From: NP936 sp002726085
GTDB taxonomy: Bacteria > Acidobacteriota > Vicinamibacteria > Vicinamibacterales > UBA8438
Length of the DNA stretch: 64,000 nt
Reading direction: 5' to 3'
NCBI GenBank assembly: GCA_036012905.1
Contig: DASCQF010000126.1
Location: 20,387 to 84,386 of the forward strand
The position numbers were made by a program, and so were the translations under genes. Positions within the stretch are counted from its first letter, which is position 1. Every line of letters starts with the position of its first letter. Below the pieces are notes generated by a model, which was not told the origin of the DNA, made no database searches, and saw only the letters and a list, made by a program, of their open reading frames with translations. Shown here piece after piece: positions 8,745 through 16,334 of the stretch.

Positions 8745-9270
8745 CTTCTATCACCACCTCATCCGTCCCCTCGACCTCGTCCAGCCGTACCTGGACACTC
8801 TGGCGAAGCGAGGTCGGCAGGTTCTTGCCGACGTAATCAGCCTTGATCGGCAACTCGCGGTGTCCCCGGTCCACGAGGACGACAAGCTCGATCGAGCGGG
8901 GTCGACCGAAGTCGATGAGCGCATCGAGCGCCGCGCGAATTGTGCGACCGGTATACAACACGTCGTCGACCAGCAAGATCCGACGGTCGTCGATCGAAAA
9001 ATCGATCTCGGTCTTGCGGAGCAGCGGTTGCGGCCCCACCGCCTGACGCATGAGATCGTCCCGATACAGCGTGATATCCAGCACGCCGGTCGGCACGGAC
9101 ACGCCCGTAATGTCGAGCAGAACGTCCGAGAGACGCCGTGCGATCGGCACGCCGCGCGTCCGGATACCGACCAAGGCCAGATCGTCCGGCGTGCTATTGC
9201 GCTCGACGATCTCGTGTGCAATCCGCGTAATGGTCCGCGCGACCTGATCCGCGGCCATTACGACAGGCAC
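8728..9270 (-). CDS. pyrR: PyrR bifunctional pyr regulator / uracil phosphoribosyltransferase
   Basis: PyrR binds pyr mRNA leaders when UMP is high and also has uracil phosphoribosyltransferase activity. The 180-residue protein shows the PRPP-binding motif RRILLVDDVLYTGRTIRAALD and the basic RNA-facing region near TLYRDDL. The GTG start at 9270 is preceded by GGAG at a suitable distance; an ATG 15 bp further in is an alternative. It is the first gene of pyrR-pyrB-pyrC, and a matching RNA hairpin lies in its leader. Confidence 0.95.
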   Translation of the reverse strand: MPVVMAADQVARTITRIAHEIVERNSTPDDLALVGIRTRGVPIARRLSDVLLDITGVSVPTGVLDITLYRDDLMRQAVGPQPLLRKTEIDFSIDDRRILLVDDVLYTGRTIRAALDALIDFGRPRSIELVVLVDRGHRELPIKADYVGKNLPTSLRQSVQVRLDEVEGTDEVVIEDASDH

Positions 9271-9388
9271 GGCAACTCCACAGAGATCGCCGTCGGCCAG
9301 CGAGTCATCACGGTCGGAACTCCGCGACGAGACAGACTGCAGCAGGGTGAAATGGGTGAAAGGTGTCTGGATTGGCGCACGGTCAGAC

Positions 9389-9422
9389 CTCTTTGCGGCC
9401 TCTCTGGGCCGACATTAAAGAG
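9389..9422 (-). promoter_or_regulatory. Candidate PyrR-binding RNA hairpin in the pyrR leader
   Basis: Read on the minus strand, a lower stem CTCTTT/AAAGAG is followed by a 5'-side internal bulge (AATGT opposite C). Then comes an upper stem CGGCC/GGCCG closed by the hexaloop CAGAGA. The hexaloop fits the CNGNGA consensus of known PyrR-binding loops, and the purine-rich bulge fits their shape. It lies about 120 nt before the pyrR start. No T-rich terminator was seen between the hairpin and pyrR, so control of translation is as likely as attenuation (inferred). Confidence 0.7.
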
Positions 9423-9430
9423 ACGGGTTG

Positions 9431-9460
9431 ATCATAGTGCACGGTCCATCTCTTTGCCAA
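9431..9460 (-). promoter_or_regulatory. Candidate promoter of pyrR-pyrB-pyrC
   Basis: Minus-strand TTGGCA, an 18-bp spacer, then TATGAT. The predicted transcript would begin only a few bases before the PyrR-binding hairpin, placing that hairpin at the 5' end of the mRNA. Confidence 0.55.
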
Positions 9461-9506
9461 GCCGTCTGCCCGGCCCCACGATGGCCTTCAGGTATACTCG
9501 CCGGGT

Positions 9507-10328
9507 ATGCCGGTCGACGTGGACGCCGTCGTCGTGTCCAATTCCCAACTGACGAACGACTACAACGTGCTGTCGCTGACCGCCCCCGCGCTCGCGTCTC
9601 AGGCGCAACCTGGACAGTTCGTGATGGTCAAGGCGGGCACTGGCGACAATCCGCTCCTCCGCCGACCATTCTCGGTGTTCGAGGTGCAGCGGGACGACGC
9701 ACGGCACGTCACCGGGTTTTCGCTGCTGAACAAACGGATCGGCGTGACCACGCGGATACTGTTCGCGCTGAAACCGGGTGACCGGGTCCGGTGTCTTGGT
9801 CCGCTGGGTCGGCCGTTCTCCGTAGCGGAGCCACCCGAACGAGCCTGGATGGTTGCCGGAGGCGTCGGGCTGGCGCCGTTTGCAACGCTCGCCGCGGCCC
9901 TCAGGCAACGGGACGTTGAGACCACCCTGTTCTACGGCGGCCAGCGCGCGAGCGACTTGTTTCATCTCGACGAGTTTCGCCAGCTGGGCGTCAGCCTGGA
10001 GCTGTCCACCGACGATGGCAGTCGTGGGCACCATGGCAATGTCACCGTCCCACTCGCGCACGCCCTCGAGGCAACGAACCGGGCCGAGCCGGTCCGCGTC
10101 TATGCCTGTGGCCCGACTCCGATGATGCGTGCCGTGACGGAGCTGACGGCGTCTCACGGACGCGCGACCGAAGTATCGCTGGAGCAGGTGATGGGCTGCG
10201 GTCTCGGCGGTTGCTACAGCTGTGTAGTACCGATACGACGCGACCGCGGTCCCGCTCACTTCGTGCGTTCGTGTGTCGACGGGCCGGTTTTCGATGGGCG
10301 CACCGTGGTCTGGGAGCAATTGGGATGA
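9507..10328 (+). CDS. pyrK: Dihydroorotate dehydrogenase electron transfer subunit
   Basis: Partner of class 1B dihydroorotate dehydrogenase. It passes electrons from the PyrD flavin to NAD+ through FAD and a [2Fe-2S] cluster. The 273-residue protein has the FAD-binding RRPFSVFEV motif, the NAD-binding segment MVAGGVGLAPFATLA and the C-terminal cluster ligands CGLGGCYSC plus a later Cys. It opens the plus-strand pyrK-pyrD-pyrF operon, divergent from pyrR, and its stop overlaps the pyrD start by ATGA. Confidence 0.95.
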   Translation: MPVDVDAVVVSNSQLTNDYNVLSLTAPALASQAQPGQFVMVKAGTGDNPLLRRPFSVFEVQRDDARHVTGFSLLNKRIGVTTRILFALKPGDRVRCLGPLGRPFSVAEPPERAWMVAGGVGLAPFATLAAALRQRDVETTLFYGGQRASDLFHLDEFRQLGVSLELSTDDGSRGHHGNVTVPLAHALEATNRAEPVRVYACGPTPMMRAVTELTASHGRATEVSLEQVMGCGLGGCYSCVVPIRRDRGPAHFVRSCVDGPVFDGRTVVWEQLG

Positions 10329-11254
10329 GCGTCGACCTGTCGGTCGACATCGGCGGTTTGCGGCTGACCAATCCGGTCATCGCTGCAAGCGGGTGTTTTG
10401 GCTACGGCGTGGAATACGCCGACCTGGTGGATCTGTCTACACTCGGCGGCATCGCCGTCAAGGGCCTGTTTCTCGACGAGCGGGAAGGTCACCCTCCGCC
10501 CCGGATCGTGGAAACGCCGAGTGGGATGCTCAACGCGGTCGGGTTGCAGGGCATCGGCGTGCGGCGATTCGTGGCCGAGAAGCTACCGGTGCTCCGTGCG
10601 CACGGCGCTGTCGTTATCGTCAACATCTGTGGCTCGACGGTCGACGAATACGTAGAGGTCGCGCGGATCCTCGACGACGCAGACGGCGTCGACGCGCTGG
10701 AGCTGAACATTTCCTGCCCGAACATCAAGAAGGGCGGAATGATGTTTGGCTGCTCACTGCAGGGCACGCACGACGTCGTCGCCGCGGTGCGCCGGGTAAC
10801 CCGGCGTCCCGTCGTCCCGAAGCTCACACCAAACGTGACCGACGTCGCTTCGTTCGCCACCGCGGCACAGGACGCCGGGGCGGACGCCGTCTCGCTCGTC
10901 AACACGTTCCTGGCCATGGCGATCGATGTCGAGACACGCCGCCCCAAGCTGTCGAACGTCATGGGTGGACTGAGCGGCCCGGCCATTCGACCGATCGCGG
11001 TCCGCATGGTCCATGAGTGCCGGCAGGCGGTGGATGTGCCCATCATCGGCATGGGCGGCATCATGACTGCCGAGGATGCACTGGAGTTCATCATCGCCGG
11101 CGCCACCGCCGTGCAGGTAGGAACGGCGAATTTCGTGGATCCGCTTGTCTGGGACAAGCTACTGACTGGCATCACCGACTATATGCAGCGCCACGGTCTC
11201 ACCAAGGTATCCGACCTCGTCGGCAGCTTCATCACACCAGGGGACGCGGTGTGA
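10325..11254 (+). CDS. pyrD: Dihydroorotate dehydrogenase, catalytic subunit (class 1B)
   Basis: Oxidises dihydroorotate to orotate. The start is set at the ATG overlapping the pyrK stop, giving MSVDLSVDIGGLRL and 309 residues. The class 1 signature VDALELNISCPNIKKGG contains the catalytic Cys expected for class 1B. The FMN-binding motifs VPIIGMGGIMTAEDALEFI and GATAVQVGTANF are intact. Its neighbour pyrK is the diagnostic partner. The stop overlaps the pyrF GTG start. Confidence 0.96.
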   Translation: MSVDLSVDIGGLRLTNPVIAASGCFGYGVEYADLVDLSTLGGIAVKGLFLDEREGHPPPRIVETPSGMLNAVGLQGIGVRRFVAEKLPVLRAHGAVVIVNICGSTVDEYVEVARILDDADGVDALELNISCPNIKKGGMMFGCSLQGTHDVVAAVRRVTRRPVVPKLTPNVTDVASFATAAQDAGADAVSLVNTFLAMAIDVETRRPKLSNVMGGLSGPAIRPIAVRMVHECRQAVDVPIIGMGGIMTAEDALEFIIAGATAVQVGTANFVDPLVWDKLLTGITDYMQRHGLTKVSDLVGSFITPGDAV

Positions 11255-11949
11255 ATCAGCTCCTCGTGGCACTCGATGTCGACACCAGTGAGCGGGCGAT
11301 CGAGCTGGCCGACCTGCTGCGCGGCACCGCGGGTGGTTTCAAGATCGGAAGCCGGCTCTTTACGAGCGAAGGGCCGTCGATCGTCTCGGCGCTCGCAGAC
11401 CGCGGCGACCGGGTGTTCCTGGACCTCAAGTATCACGACATTCCGACAGTCGTGGCAGAGGCGGTGCGGGCGGCGGCCCGTCTCGGGACCTGGATGCTCA
11501 CTGTCCATTCCGCCGGTGGACCAACCATGCTGGAGGCCGCGGCCGACGCGGCGCGTCAGGCCAGCCGGCCGCCGCTCGTGGTCGGAGTAACGGTGTTGAC
11601 CAGTCTCGGCGACGCGGAGCTCGCGCGCATCGGCGTGAGCCGCGCGCTGGCCGACCAGGTGGAAGCACTGGCCGACCTGGCAACCGGCGCCGGTCTCGAT
11701 GGTATCGTGGCCTCACCTCGCGAGGTCGGGCGGCTGCGCGCCCGCCTGGGCTCGGGGCCGATACTCGTGACGCCCGGCATCCGTAACGGCGCTGGTACCG
11801 GCCAGAGCGGCAGCGACGACCAGGTGCGGACGCTCAGCGCGGCTGAAGCCCTCTCGGCCGGCTCCAGCTATCTCGTGGTCGGACGCCCCATCATCGCGTC
11901 CCCGGACCCTCTGACGGCGGCCCGGGCGATCGCCGAGCAGCTCAAATGA
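11251..11949 (+). CDS. pyrF: Orotidine 5'-phosphate decarboxylase
   Basis: Converts OMP to UMP, the last step of the pathway. The start is the GTG at 11251 (overlap GTGA with pyrD), giving 232 residues beginning MNQLLVALDVDTSERAIEL. The active-site block VFLDLKYHDIPTVV contains the Lys and Asp charge network. TPGIRNGAG and VVGRPIIASPDP form the phosphate site. Last gene of the operon, followed by a hairpin-capped heptamer array. Confidence 0.96.
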   Translation: MNQLLVALDVDTSERAIELADLLRGTAGGFKIGSRLFTSEGPSIVSALADRGDRVFLDLKYHDIPTVVAEAVRAAARLGTWMLTVHSAGGPTMLEAAADAARQASRPPLVVGVTVLTSLGDAELARIGVSRALADQVEALADLATGAGLDGIVASPREVGRLRARLGSGPILVTPGIRNGAGTGQSGSDDQVRTLSAAEALSAGSSYLVVGRPIIASPDPLTAARAIAEQLK

Positions 11950-12007
11950 AGGCTGGCGTAGGCCTCCGGCTTCCTTCTGCCTCCTGCCTCCTGACTTCTG
12001 CCTTCTA
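11950..12007. repeat. Hairpin-capped heptamer repeat (family A)
   Basis: A GGCTGGCGTAGGCC...GGCTTCC cap is followed by TTCTGCC, TCCTGCC, TCCTGAC, TTCTGCC units, between pyrF and the glutaredoxin-like gene. Confidence 0.8.
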
Positions 12008-12023
12008 ACTCCTTGAGCGCCAC

Positions 12024-12269
12024 ATGCATCTAACCCTCTACACCCGTCCCGGGTGCCATCTCTGCGACGACCTGAAGACAACGTTGCTCCGGATCCGGCC
12101 CCAGCAGGCGTTCGAGCTGTCCGAGGTCGACATCTCGCGCGAGCCGGCGCTCAAGCGGCGGTATGGCCGCGCCATCCCGGTGCTGCTCATCGACGGCGTC
12201 GAGGCCGCACGGCACCGGATCGCAGAAACCGATCTCAGGCGAAGATTGGAGCAGAAACAATCAGGCTGA
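12024..12269 (+). CDS. Glutaredoxin-like thioredoxin-fold protein
   Basis: A small 81-residue protein with the redox motif CHLCDDLK near the N-terminus (TRPGCHLCDD) and a thioredoxin-fold cis-Pro region at AIPVLLIDG. It resembles the glutaredoxin-like/DUF836 family, which is thought to act in cytoplasmic thiol exchange; its partner is unknown. It ends at a strong hairpin shared with the convergent pal gene. Confidence 0.85.
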   Translation: MHLTLYTRPGCHLCDDLKTTLLRIRPQQAFELSEVDISREPALKRRYGRAIPVLLIDGVEAARHRIAETDLRRRLEQKQSG

Positions 12270-12272
12270 GCA

Positions 12273-12301
12273 GCGTGTGCGGGGGGCACCCCCGCACACG
12301 C
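12273..12301. terminator. Bidirectional terminator-like hairpin
   Basis: A perfect 13-bp GC-rich stem (GCGTGTGCGGGGG with its complement) with a 3-base loop lies between two convergent genes. There is no T-run on either side. Confidence 0.7.
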
Positions 12302-12330
12302 GCTCCAACGATGCCGGTCGGGCGACCGGT

Positions 12331-12903
12331 CTACTTGGCCGTGACGACGAAGTGCCCGCGCCGGTTGCGCGACCAGCACCCTTCGTGCGAATCGGTACAG
12401 AAGGGCGACTCCTCGCCCCGGCTCACCGTCGCGATACGGTTCGTGGGAATCCCGAGACTCACCAGGTAGTCCCTGACCGCAGCCGCGCGACGCTCGCCGA
12501 GCGCGAGATTGTACTCGTTGGTGCCACGCTCGTCGCAGTGGCCCTGCACCGTCACCCGGGTGGCACCCCACTGGCGCATCCAGTCGGCGTTGCGCTGCAG
12601 CGCAGCCCGCCCGTCGGGCAGCAGCTCAGATTGATCGAGCTCAAAGAATACCGGGTCGAGCGGCGATGTGCTGTTCAGCTCCTCCAGCGACATCCGCGCG
12701 AATAACTCCTCGGGCGTCAACGGCGCTGGTGGCGGCGGCTCCGGTGGCGGTGGCGGCGGTGGTGGTGGCGGTGGCGGTGGTGGCGGTTCCGCCGGCGGCG
12801 GCGGCGGCGGCTCAGGCGGTGGGTTGTCAGCGCACCCCACCGCACCGAAACCGAGCACCAAGCTCAGGCATACGGCGAGCAGATAGCGATAAGCGGACTT
12901 CAT
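12331..12903 (-). CDS. pal: Peptidoglycan-associated lipoprotein Pal
   Basis: An outer-membrane lipoprotein that ties the outer membrane to peptidoglycan as part of the Tol-Pal system. From the ATG at 12903 the 190-residue protein has a lipoprotein signal with lipobox VGC. A proline-rich linker follows (runs of P separated by E/A, about residues 30-62), then an OmpA_C domain with VTVQGHCDERGTNEYN and GERRAAAVRDYLVSLG. The repetitive G/T-rich plus-strand sequence at 12725-12810 is simply the proline codons. No tolA/tolB is adjacent in the window. Confidence 0.94.
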   Translation of the reverse strand: MKSAYRYLLAVCLSLVLGFGAVGCADNPPPEPPPPPPAEPPPPPPPPPPPPPPPEPPPPAPLTPEELFARMSLEELNSTSPLDPVFFELDQSELLPDGRAALQRNADWMRQWGATRVTVQGHCDERGTNEYNLALGERRAAAVRDYLVSLGIPTNRIATVSRGEESPFCTDSHEGCWSRNRRGHFVVTAK

Positions 12904-12987
12904 GTGCGGCGTCTCCTGTCTCCGCGCTCCAGATCGGGCCTTATTCACCCTCTGGTTCAAGTGCCGTATCCGAACGGAGCGCCCGTG

Positions 12988-13024
12988 TGGCCAGAAGTGC
13001 AAACCTTGCATGGCCAGAAGTGCA
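12988..13024. repeat. 14-bp direct repeat upstream of pal
   Basis: TGGCCAGAAGTGCA occurs twice with a 23-bp period (12988-13001 and 13011-13024), about 85-120 bp upstream of the pal start. This could be a pair of operator sites; no function is known. Confidence 0.5.
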
Positions 13025-13136
13025 CAGCTTACAGAGGAACAGCGAAATCTGTCAATTCGCAGTATTTCCAGACACTTCCGCACTTCCAATCCGGTGTTCG
13101 AAGAGGCTGTCGTCAGCATGCTCGAGCAGGTCCCCG

Positions 13137-13355
13137 TCAATCCCTCTCGTCATTCTCGTCGTCGTCAGCCGCATCTTCGCCCGCCGGCTCCTCGAAGTCG
13201 CTCGCCGATTCGTCATCGGCCAGCACGAGCGCGAGCGGCGACAGCTCGGACACCACCAGGGTGGCGCCACACTCGAAACAGCTCAGCTGGTCACCACGGT
13301 CGACATCGAACTCGTCAACGTCGACTTCGGCCTCACACTCGCTGCAGATCGCCAT
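13137..13355 (-). CDS. LysW-like zinc-ribbon carrier-type protein
   Basis: A 72-residue protein from the ATG at 13355 (MAICSECEAEVDVDEFDVD). It has two zinc-ribbon Cys pairs (C4/C7 and C26/C29) and the spacing and acidic patches of LysW, the amino-group carrier protein of lysine/arginine synthesis. The family's C-terminal EDWGE, whose last Glu carries the substrate, is absent: the tail is acidic but ends DENDERD. No lysine or arginine genes are nearby. It may be a LysW paralogue with another role; the carrier role is unproven. Confidence 0.75.
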   Translation of the reverse strand: MAICSECEAEVDVDEFDVDRGDQLSCFECGATLVVSELSPLALVLADDESASDFEEPAGEDAADDDENDERD

Positions 13356-13555
13356 ATCCTCTTCGCGCCTCCAAACTGGACCCCGTCGCATCCACACTGA
13401 TGCGAGTGCAATGACCGGCAGCCCAGACCGCAGGATGGCGGAGGTCGACCGGCGGAATTGTAGCGAGAACCGACGCTGGGCCGCAACGCGCGCCATCGCC
13501 GGCATCTCACTATCACCGCGACCCCGAAACACCGGTAGCATACGAGGAGCGTGGG

Positions 13556-14332
13556 GTGCGGGCCCGACATTCCAGCGTGACAACATCGAAGGACATCTGC
13601 CAGATGACCACCTCCGCCGCCAGTTCCAGAACGGTGCTGATCGCCTCCGCCGAGACCGATCTCCGGAGCCGCTTTGCCGAGGCGCTCCAGCAAGCCGGTC
13701 ACCGGACGCTCGAAGCGGCGCGGACATCGGACCTGCTCGGCTTGGTCGACAACGACCAGCCCGGCGTGGACCTGTTGCTGCTCGACCTCGGTCTGGCCGG
13801 TAGCGAGGGCGTGGCACTCGTACGGCGTGTGCGTGACGACGCCGGCAGTCTGCCGATCATCGTCTTCAGCGGGTCGGTCAGCAGCGCTGACGAGGTTCCA
13901 GAGCTGGCGGCGCTCGGGGTCACTGGGTATGTGAACGAGCATAGCGAGGCCCAACAGATCCTGCCGTCGCTCGCGCCGCATCTGTTTCCGGACAGCTTCA
14001 ACCGGCGCAGCAGCCCGCGGGTCGTGCTGGCGATCCCGGTGTCCTACCGGGTCGACAACACGATCGCTGGCGCTCTCACCCTGAACATCAGCAAAGGCGG
14101 TTTGGCCATCCGCACCATGAGCCCGCTTGCAGTCTCCACCAAGGCCAACGCGCGCTTCCGCCTCCCAGGCTCGAACCGCGAAATCAGCGCCGATGCACGG
14201 GCAGTCTGGAGCGACCGACGCGTCGGCATGGGCCTCCAGTTCGAACAGATGGATGCCGGCGACCAGACCGCTGTGGACGAATTCGTCGACCTGCATGACG
14301 AGAGCGACCCCGATGCGTCACGGCTGATATGA
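13556..14332 (+). CDS. Degenerate receiver domain + PilZ domain protein
   Basis: Likely a cytoplasmic signalling protein that may respond to c-di-GMP. Residues about 25-145 form a CheY-like receiver with the phospho-acceptor region LLLLDLGLAG. The first acidic pair is weak (SAETD), and the usual conserved Lys is replaced (GYVNE). Residues about 150-250 form a PilZ domain with RRSSPRVVLAIPVSYR and the later LNISKGGLAI, matching RxxxR and D/NxSxxG; the first residue of the second motif is Asn. The GTG at 13556 has a good GAGGAG upstream; an ATG at 13604 is an alternative start. Confidence 0.85.
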   Translation: MRARHSSVTTSKDICQMTTSAASSRTVLIASAETDLRSRFAEALQQAGHRTLEAARTSDLLGLVDNDQPGVDLLLLDLGLAGSEGVALVRRVRDDAGSLPIIVFSGSVSSADEVPELAALGVTGYVNEHSEAQQILPSLAPHLFPDSFNRRSSPRVVLAIPVSYRVDNTIAGALTLNISKGGLAIRTMSPLAVSTKANARFRLPGSNREISADARAVWSDRRVGMGLQFEQMDAGDQTAVDEFVDLHDESDPDASRLI

Positions 14333-14333
14333 G

Positions 14334-14363
14334 TTGACACCGTTTCGGCACTACCGCTAGGTT
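14334..14363 (+). promoter_or_regulatory. Candidate promoter of the ABC/Gld-like operon
   Basis: A consensus -35 TTGACA, an 18-bp spacer and a weak -10 TAGGTT lie right after the preceding stop codon and about 140 bp before the ABC ATPase start. Confidence 0.4.
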
Positions 14364-14503
14364 TTGTAGACTCTTCAGACGTCTTTCGAGCGGACGCAGC
14401 GTCTAATCATCATCTGCGGCCGGTCGACGGCGTGTCGGAGAAGCAGGACACTGGCGGGTAACAGCACGACGCCTGCGCGTCAGCTTTTGGGAGGAACCGC
14501 ATC

Positions 14504-15532
14504 GTGGTCGAAGTGCAACACGTGACCAAGCGATATGGGTCACTGACAGCGGTCGATGACATCAGCTTCCGGGTCGAGCGGGGGGAGATACTGGGTTTCC
14601 TGGGACCAAACGGCGCGGGCAAGACGACGACGATGCGGATCCTGACCGGATATCTGCCGGCGACCGAGGGCCTGGCGCGCGTCGCCGGTTTCGACGTCTT
14701 CGAGCAGTCGGTCGAGGCGAAGCGCCGGACGGGCTACTTGCCGGAGACACCGCCACTCTATCCCGAGATGACCGTCATCGAGTATTTGCGGTTCGTCGCG
14801 CGGATCAACGGCGTGCCGGCGAGTGACCGACAGACCCAGATCGGCTTGGCCATGGAGCGCACCAACGTCGCAGACATGGCCGACCGCTACTGCGGCACGC
14901 TGTCGAAGGGCTACCGGCAACGTGTCGGTCTGGCGCAAGCGATCCTGCATAACCCGGAAGTCCTGATCCTCGACGAACCGACAGCGGGACTGGACCCGAG
15001 ACAGATCATCGAGACACGCAAGCTGATCGCCGAGCTGGCGGGCGACCACACCATCATCCTCAGTACGCATATCCTGCCAGAGGTCTCGCAGACCTGTCAG
15101 CGGGTCATCATCATCAACCGGGGCCGGGTGGTCGCGGTCGACACCCCCGGCAACTTGACCGCACGACTGCAGGGGTCACAGACGCTGTATCTTCAGGTGG
15201 ACACACAGGGCGCCGACCCGATCTCGTCGCTCGAAGGCGTCGCCGGTGTCGTGAGCGTCACAGTGGCCGCTCAGCAGGACGGGGTGGCGGGATATCACGT
15301 GGAGAGCGGCAGCGGCGACGACGTCCGCCGCGAGGTGTCCCGGACGATCGTGGCGAACGGCTGGGGTCTGCTGGAGCTGCGGCCGCAGCAGATGAGTCTC
15401 GAAGATGTCTTCCTGCACCTGACGACCGAGGACGAAGCGGCCGGCGGGAGCGAGGCGGCAGAGGATGCGACGCTCTACGGCCCCGATGAGGACGCCGGGG
15501 AGACGGCAACGGAGGAGCGCACCGATGGGTAA
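14504..15532 (+). CDS. ABC transporter ATP-binding protein (GldA-like)
   Basis: The ATPase of an ABC-2 type exporter complex (342 residues). Walker A is GPNGAGKTTTM near residue 36, the signature is LSKGYRQRVGLAQA, Walker B is VLILDEPTAGLDP and the H-loop is ILSTHILPE. A C-terminal extension of about 120 residues follows, ending in an acidic tail. The GTG start follows a GGAGG. It overlaps the permease by 8 bp. The order ATPase-permease-GldG-like-DUF4340 is a conserved arrangement in several phyla; the cargo is unknown. Confidence 0.92.
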   Translation: MVEVQHVTKRYGSLTAVDDISFRVERGEILGFLGPNGAGKTTTMRILTGYLPATEGLARVAGFDVFEQSVEAKRRTGYLPETPPLYPEMTVIEYLRFVARINGVPASDRQTQIGLAMERTNVADMADRYCGTLSKGYRQRVGLAQAILHNPEVLILDEPTAGLDPRQIIETRKLIAELAGDHTIILSTHILPEVSQTCQRVIIINRGRVVAVDTPGNLTARLQGSQTLYLQVDTQGADPISSLEGVAGVVSVTVAAQQDGVAGYHVESGSGDDVRREVSRTIVANGWGLLELRPQQMSLEDVFLHLTTEDEAAGGSEAAEDATLYGPDEDAGETATEERTDG

Positions 15533-16292
15533 CATCATGGCGCTGGCGCAAAAAGAGCTGCGGGCCTACTTCGTGTCGCCCATCGCCTACGTCGTGCTTG
15601 GGCTGTTCGCGGTGCTCTTTGGCGTGTTCTATGTGGCGAGCCTCAATCTGATGGTGCAGCTGAGCATGGGGCAGTTCGGCGCGGGCGGACCGCAGGTCGT
15701 CAACATCAACGAGTTCATGATCCGTCCCCTGTTCGGAAACACCTCGGTGGTGCTTCTGTTCATGCTGCCGATGCTGACCATGCGGTCCTACGCCGAAGAG
15801 AAGCGGTCCGGCACCATGGAGCTGCTGCTGACGTCGCCGCTGACCGACCTCCAGATCGTCATGGGCAAGTTTCTTGGCGCCATGGCGCTCTACGCACTGA
15901 TGCTGTCGCTCACCCTGATTCACATCGGGGTCCTGTTCTGGTACGGCGAACCGGAGTGGGCCCCGCTGCTGAGCGGCTACCTGGGGCTGCTTCTGATGGG
16001 CGGCTCGTTCATCTCGATCGGCCTGGCCATTTCGAGCATGACCAAGAACCAGATCGTCGCCGGTGTCGCCACCTTCGCCGTGCTCTTGCTGTTCTGGGTC
16101 ATCAACTGGATTGGCGACGCCTCCGGCACCACGACGCAGGCGGTGCTGGCGTATCTGTCAATCCTCGAGCACTTCGACGACTTCTCCAAGGGTGTCATCG
16201 ACACGACACATCTGACCTACTACGGCAGCTTCATCACGCTCGGGCTGTTCCTGACCGCGAAGTCGATGGACAGTGAACGCTGGAACGGATGA
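15525..16292 (+). CDS. ABC-2 type permease (GldF-like)
   Basis: Inner-membrane permease partner of the preceding ATPase. From the ATG at 15525 (MGNIMALAQKELRAYF) it has 255 residues and about six hydrophobic segments, for example VVLGLFAVLFGVFYVASL and VAGVATFAVLLLFWVINW. The loop MRSYAEEKRSGTMELLLTSPL is typical of ABC-2 permeases. The start overlaps the ATPase stop, so the two are probably translated together. Confidence 0.9.
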   Translation: MGNIMALAQKELRAYFVSPIAYVVLGLFAVLFGVFYVASLNLMVQLSMGQFGAGGPQVVNINEFMIRPLFGNTSVVLLFMLPMLTMRSYAEEKRSGTMELLLTSPLTDLQIVMGKFLGAMALYALMLSLTLIHIGVLFWYGEPEWAPLLSGYLGLLLMGGSFISIGLAISSMTKNQIVAGVATFAVLLLFWVINWIGDASGTTTQAVLAYLSILEHFDDFSKGVIDTTHLTYYGSFITLGLFLTAKSMDSERWNG

Positions 16293-16334
16293 ACCGCTCA
16301 ACGACGTTCTAACAGCACTAGCGACTGACACCCG

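Noticed and set aside
12668..12886. Glycine-rich open frame opposite pal
   Set aside because: It is the antisense of the proline-rich linker and has no start context; the pal frame explains the region.
12985..13030. Possible sigma-54 promoter upstream of pal
   Set aside because: The spacing between the TGG and TTGC parts is 10 rather than about 7 bases.
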